A DNA stretch of 8,530 bases from Acidobacteriaceae bacterium. Its GTDB lineage: Bacteria; Acidobacteriota; Terriglobia; Terriglobales; Acidobacteriaceae. How positions within the stretch are numbered: the stretch's first letter is position 1; each line of letters begins with the position of its first letter. The notes beneath the pieces were generated by a model. That model searched no databases. It was not told the DNA's origin and saw only the letters and a program-made list of their open reading frames with translations. Location: assembly GCA_030044455.1 (NCBI GenBank), contig JASHVU010000368.1, positions 1 to 8,530 of the forward strand, read 5' to 3'. Position numbers and translations under genes: made by a program. Shown here piece by piece: positions 6,271 through 8,530 of the stretch.

Positions 6271-8530
6271 TTAATTGACGGTCAGCGAAACCGTGCTGAT
6301 GGTTGCGGTTTCTGCGCCTGCATTGGCGGAGCCCGACACCGTAACTGTGTAAGAGCCGGCTGTGGTTCCGGTGTTGCCACCACCACCTCCGCCTCCGCCA
6401 CCACCGCCGCCGCCACCACCGCAGGCAGTGAGAGAGAACGCGGAAATGAGGAGCAGCAGCGGGATCATGGTGAGCCAGCTACGGCGCCGCCGGGGCGTGA
6501 GGAAGAACAAGAGCAGCGCCATTGCCGTTCCGCCGGTTGTGGGCCAGAAGAGCTTCTGCATGCGGTTCTCTGAGCTGGTGGAGGCGGTGGTGTTCACCGT
6601 CAGCGTTGAAGCAGACGCCGCAGTGCCGCTGATGGTTACCGAGGTCGGGCTGAGGCTGCAGGTGGGCGTGTCGTTGACGCCGGTCATCGATGTAGTTACG
6701 GCGCAGGTCAGGCTCACCGAGCCGGCGAAACCGTAGGTTCCCACCACGCTGATTGGTACGGTGTTCCCGGTGGTTGCGCCGGGATTGACCGACAAGCTCG
6801 CGCTGCCGGTACCGGGGCTGGGGCCGAAGCCCGGCTCGTTCGTAATTGTGAGCGCAACAGTGGTGGTCGCAGTCAGCGATCCCGATGTTCCAGTGATGGT
6901 CACGGTCGCAGGAGTAGAAAGAACTGCAGCCGAAGTGCTGGCGGTGAGGGTCAGAACTTCAGTATTCGAAGTGGTTCCGGCAGCGAAGCTGGATGTAACT
7001 CCGGAGGGCAAGCCGGATGTGGCGTACGTGATTGCTCCGCTGAATCCGCCGATGTCGGTGATGGTGATGGTGCTGGTTCCCGTGCCGCCTTGCGCGACGG
7101 AGACGTTTGCTGGTGAGGGCGAGAGAGTGAAGCTCGGGGGTAGTGCCGCTGTTATGGTCAGGGCAACGGTCGTGGACGCACTTAGCGATGCCGACGTTCC
7201 CGTGATGGTCACTGTCACCGGGGTGGTAGTGATTGCGGCCGAAGAGCTGGCAGTGAGGGTCAGAACCTCAGTATCCGATGCGGTACCAGCCGCGAAGCTC
7301 GCCGTTACTCCAGCGGGCAGACCGGATGCCGTGTACGTAATTGTTCCGCTGAATCCGCCGACGGGGCTGACGGCGATCGTGCTTGATCCCGTGCCGCTCA
7401 CAGGGACAGACACGCTGGTTGGCGATGCCGATAGCGTGAAGTTTGGCGGCACCGTAATGGTCAGCGCGACGGTTGTGGTCTCAGTCAGCGAGCCCGAAGT
7501 TCCCGTCACTGTTACTGTAGACGAACCAGTCGCTGCCGAGGCGGCTGCGGTCAGCGTCATTACCTCGGTATCCGACACGGTTCCGGCAGCAAAGCTCGCA
7601 GTAACCCCGGTGGGCAGGCCGGATGCGGTGAATGTGACAGTGCCGGTAAATCCACCCGTTGCAGTGATGGTTACAGTGCTGGTTCCCGTACCCCCTTCCG
7701 CGACCGATACGCTGGCCGGCGAAGGTGTGAGCGTGAAGCCCGGCGTCGACGATAGGGTCGCATAGTCATCAATAAAGACATTGATGTCGAGCGAGCCCCA
7801 GCCGGTGGCCTCGTCGTATCCGGTCTGGACTAAATAGCCTTGGGTACCGCCGGTGAGAGCGGTGCTGCTGGCCACGCTGTTGTTGCACATGCTGGGCGTA
7901 CCCACGCTGCACGAAGTGACGCCGCTTGAAGAGACGGTGACGTCGTGGAACGCGGAGGGGTCGCTTGCCGCAAGAGTGTATATCGTCGGATCAAGGTTGC
8001 CTTGCGCGCCCGCCATCTTCTGGTCGAGCAGCGCCGCGACGCCCGCCATGTCGGGAGCGGCGGCCGATGTTCCGTAAGACTCGATGAATTCAAACTCATT
8101 TTGGCTGTTTACCACGCAACTCCCGCCCGCCGCGGCCATGCAGTTGAAGTAGGCGTCGTGACCTGACGCCGAAAAGGCAACGTCGGGTGTGTAGCGTCCG
8201 GTTCCCGGTGATGGCACGCCGATGCCGGTTTGCCATGAGGGAGTGGCGACGATTGAACTAACGCCTCCTCCGGTTCCGGCCACAACAAAGTTGCCGTTAT
8301 TTTCAGGCTCATTCCACGCGCCTTCGGGAATGTAGCTAAGCGCCGACTCAAACGTGCCCGAGTTGGTCGAACTCCAGTAGGTCGAAGGGCTGGCCGTGTC
8401 GTTGAACTCGGTGCCGCCCACGCAGGTTTCGTACGGAGGCGAGCAGAGAGCATTGGGGCTGGCTGCAGTAGGAGAGGTTGGCGGGGTCGCGAAGGCTGCA
8501 TCGCACCCGGCGGCGCCGCTGTCACCAGAA
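6271..8530 (-). CDS. S53 (sedolisin/kumamolisin-type) peptidase with Ig-like repeats, 5' end off window
   Basis: The frame is open from the right edge (8529) to TAA at 6273-6271, giving 752 codons. The amino end lies outside, so this entry is partial. The first residues read SGDSGAAGCD, the S53 oxyanion-hole Asp motif, followed by CVGGTEFND. The nucleophile Ser is in YGTSAAAP (codons near 8061-8084). FHDV and ATGWGSLD match the Ca2+-site region that ends the catalytic domain. The Glu-Asp part of the catalytic triad and any propeptide must lie to the right. After the catalytic domain come three Ig-like repeats of about 100 residues, a fourth beta-rich domain with two Cys, then a GG-hydrophobic-RRRR segment, a second hydrophobic segment ending LTAC, 15 Gly, and a short beta-rich tail. 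Family members are secreted endopeptidases, often acid-active. A GTG at 8421-8419 could be read as a start, but it falls inside the conserved CVGGTEF motif and is rejected. No promoter is in the window. Confidence 0.92.
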   Translation of the reverse strand, partial: SGDSGAAGCDAAFATPPTSPTAASPNALCSPPYETCVGGTEFNDTASPSTYWSSTNSGTFESALSYIPEGAWNEPENNGNFVVAGTGGGVSSIVATPSWQTGIGVPSPGTGRYTPDVAFSASGHDAYFNCMAAAGGSCVVNSQNEFEFIESYGTSAAAPDMAGVAALLDQKMAGAQGNLDPTIYTLAASDPSAFHDVTVSSSGVTSCSVGTPSMCNNSVASSTALTGGTQGYLVQTGYDEATGWGSLDINVFIDDYATLSSTPGFTLTPSPASVSVAEGGTGTSTVTITATGGFTGTVTFTASGLPTGVTASFAAGTVSDTEVMTLTAAASAATGSSTVTVTGTSGSLTETTTVALTITVPPNFTLSASPTSVSVPVSGTGSSTIAVSPVGGFSGTITYTASGLPAGVTASFAAGTASDTEVLTLTASSSAAITTTPVTVTITGTSASLSASTTVALTITAALPPSFTLSPSPANVSVAQGGTGTSTITITDIGGFSGAITYATSGLPSGVTSSFAAGTTSNTEVLTLTASTSAAVLSTPATVTITGTSGSLTATTTVALTITNEPGFGPSPGTGSASLSVNPGATTGNTVPISVVGTYGFAGSVSLTCAVTTSMTGVNDTPTCSLSPTSVTISGTAASASTLTVNTTASTSSENRMQKLFWPTTGGTAMALLLFFLTPRRRRSWLTMIPLLLLISAFSLTACGGGGGGGGGGGGGGGNTGTTAGSYTVTVSGSANAGAETATISTVSLTVN
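6376..6420 (-). repeat. poly-glycine tract, 15 consecutive GGN codons
   Basis: Fifteen glycine codons (GGT, GGA and GGC mixed) follow the Cys at 6421-6423. On the + strand this appears as a CCN-rich run. The third bases vary, but the tract is a simple repeat likely to vary in length between strains. It probably acts as a flexible spacer between the LTAC-ending hydrophobic segment and the beta-rich tail. Confidence 0.9.
6421..6537 (-). other. C-terminal membrane/anchor module: GG-hydrophobic-RRRR-hydrophobic-LTAC
   Basis: Within the peptidase, these codons encode TTGG, a hydrophobic stretch (AMALLLFFLTP), four consecutive Arg, a second hydrophobic stretch (MIPLLLLISAFS) and LTAC. The first half resembles GlyGly-CTERM style sorting tails (small residues, one helix, basic cluster). 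The second half, from RRRR to LTAC, is arranged like a type II lipoprotein signal with lipobox, but internal. Which part is functional cannot be told from sequence. Confidence 0.6.
6841..7737 (-). repeat. three tandem Ig-like domain repeats (about 97-103 residues each)
   Basis: In reading order the units are 7737-7441, 7440-7132 and 7131-6841. Each starts FTL-S/T-x-SPxxVSV, continues with a GGF(S/T)G-(T/A) strand and a SGLPxGVTxSFAAGT core, then TEVxTLTA, and ends TTVALTIT. The shared core is long and nearly identical, so the repeats probably arose by internal duplication. Such beta-sandwich units usually act as stalks or in binding to polymers or cell surfaces. They also create a long periodic open frame on the opposite strand that is not a gene. 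Confidence 0.88.

Noticed and set aside
6376..6420. CCN-rich run read on the + strand as a microsatellite or poly-Pro peptide
   Set aside because: It is the complement of the peptidase's poly-Gly codons in an intact frame; no + strand gene is supported there.
6761..7765. 334-codon Val/Pro-rich periodic open frame on the + strand
   Set aside because: It mirrors the Ig-like repeats of the peptidase on the other strand; its periodicity is a by-product of those repeats.
8419..8421. GTG as the start of the S53 peptidase
   Set aside because: The frame continues upstream to the edge with SGDSGAAGCD and CVGGTEF, conserved inside the S53 catalytic domain, so the gene starts outside the window.

Overview
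The window looks like chromosomal DNA from a soil-type Acidobacteriota (Terriglobia or a relative). The lineage call is inference. It rests on three things: a PadR regulator paired with an 'acidobacterial duplicated orphan permease' (ADOP), an S53 peptidase with Ig-like repeats and a characteristic hydrophobic/poly-glycine tail, and the high G+C content. No tRNA, rRNA, CRISPR array, insertion sequence, phage gene or origin was recognised.

Layout from left to right. Positions 1-87 hold the last codons of a + strand gene that enters from the left. A short convergent gap with an imperfect stem-loop follows. On the - strand, 195-3202 is a two-gene unit: padR (2852-3202) is read first and overlaps the large ADOP permease gene (195-2855) by 4 bp (ATGA). 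A 158-bp divergent intergenic region (3203-3360) carries a plausible padR promoter, an ATAC-N8-GTAT dyad suited to a PadR protein, and a perfect 8-bp inverted repeat in front of the + strand genes. The + strand operon (3361-6111) encodes a Tat-exported TIM-barrel isomerase of the hydroxypyruvate isomerase type, a zinc-dependent sorbitol/threonine-dehydrogenase-like enzyme, and a short-chain dehydrogenase (SDR). The last two genes are joined by another 4-bp ATGA overlap. A gap of about 160 bp with two perfect hairpins (6112-6270) separates this operon from the convergent - strand gene for a large secreted S53 (sedolisin/kumamolisin) peptidase (6271 to beyond 8530). The N-terminal half of that peptidase lies outside the window.

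How the genes work together. PadR probably controls its own promoter and, through it, the permease, an export or membrane-remodelling protein with no ATPase gene beside it. The isomerase-ADH-SDR operon looks like a small catabolic or interconversion pathway for a sugar, polyol or sugar acid, but the substrate cannot be read from sequence. The peptidase is an independent extracellular protein-degrading enzyme.

Most of the content belongs to recognisable families, and I see no clearly new system. The points most worth a second look are: the SDR has Arg in place of the catalytic Lys (YxxxR); the peptidase tail combines a Gly-Gly/transmembrane/Arg-cluster with an internal lipobox-like LTAC followed by 15 glycines; the isomerase carries a Tat signal although its operon partners look cytosolic; and the operon's first gene may be translated from a leaderless or nearly leaderless mRNA next to an inverted repeat.
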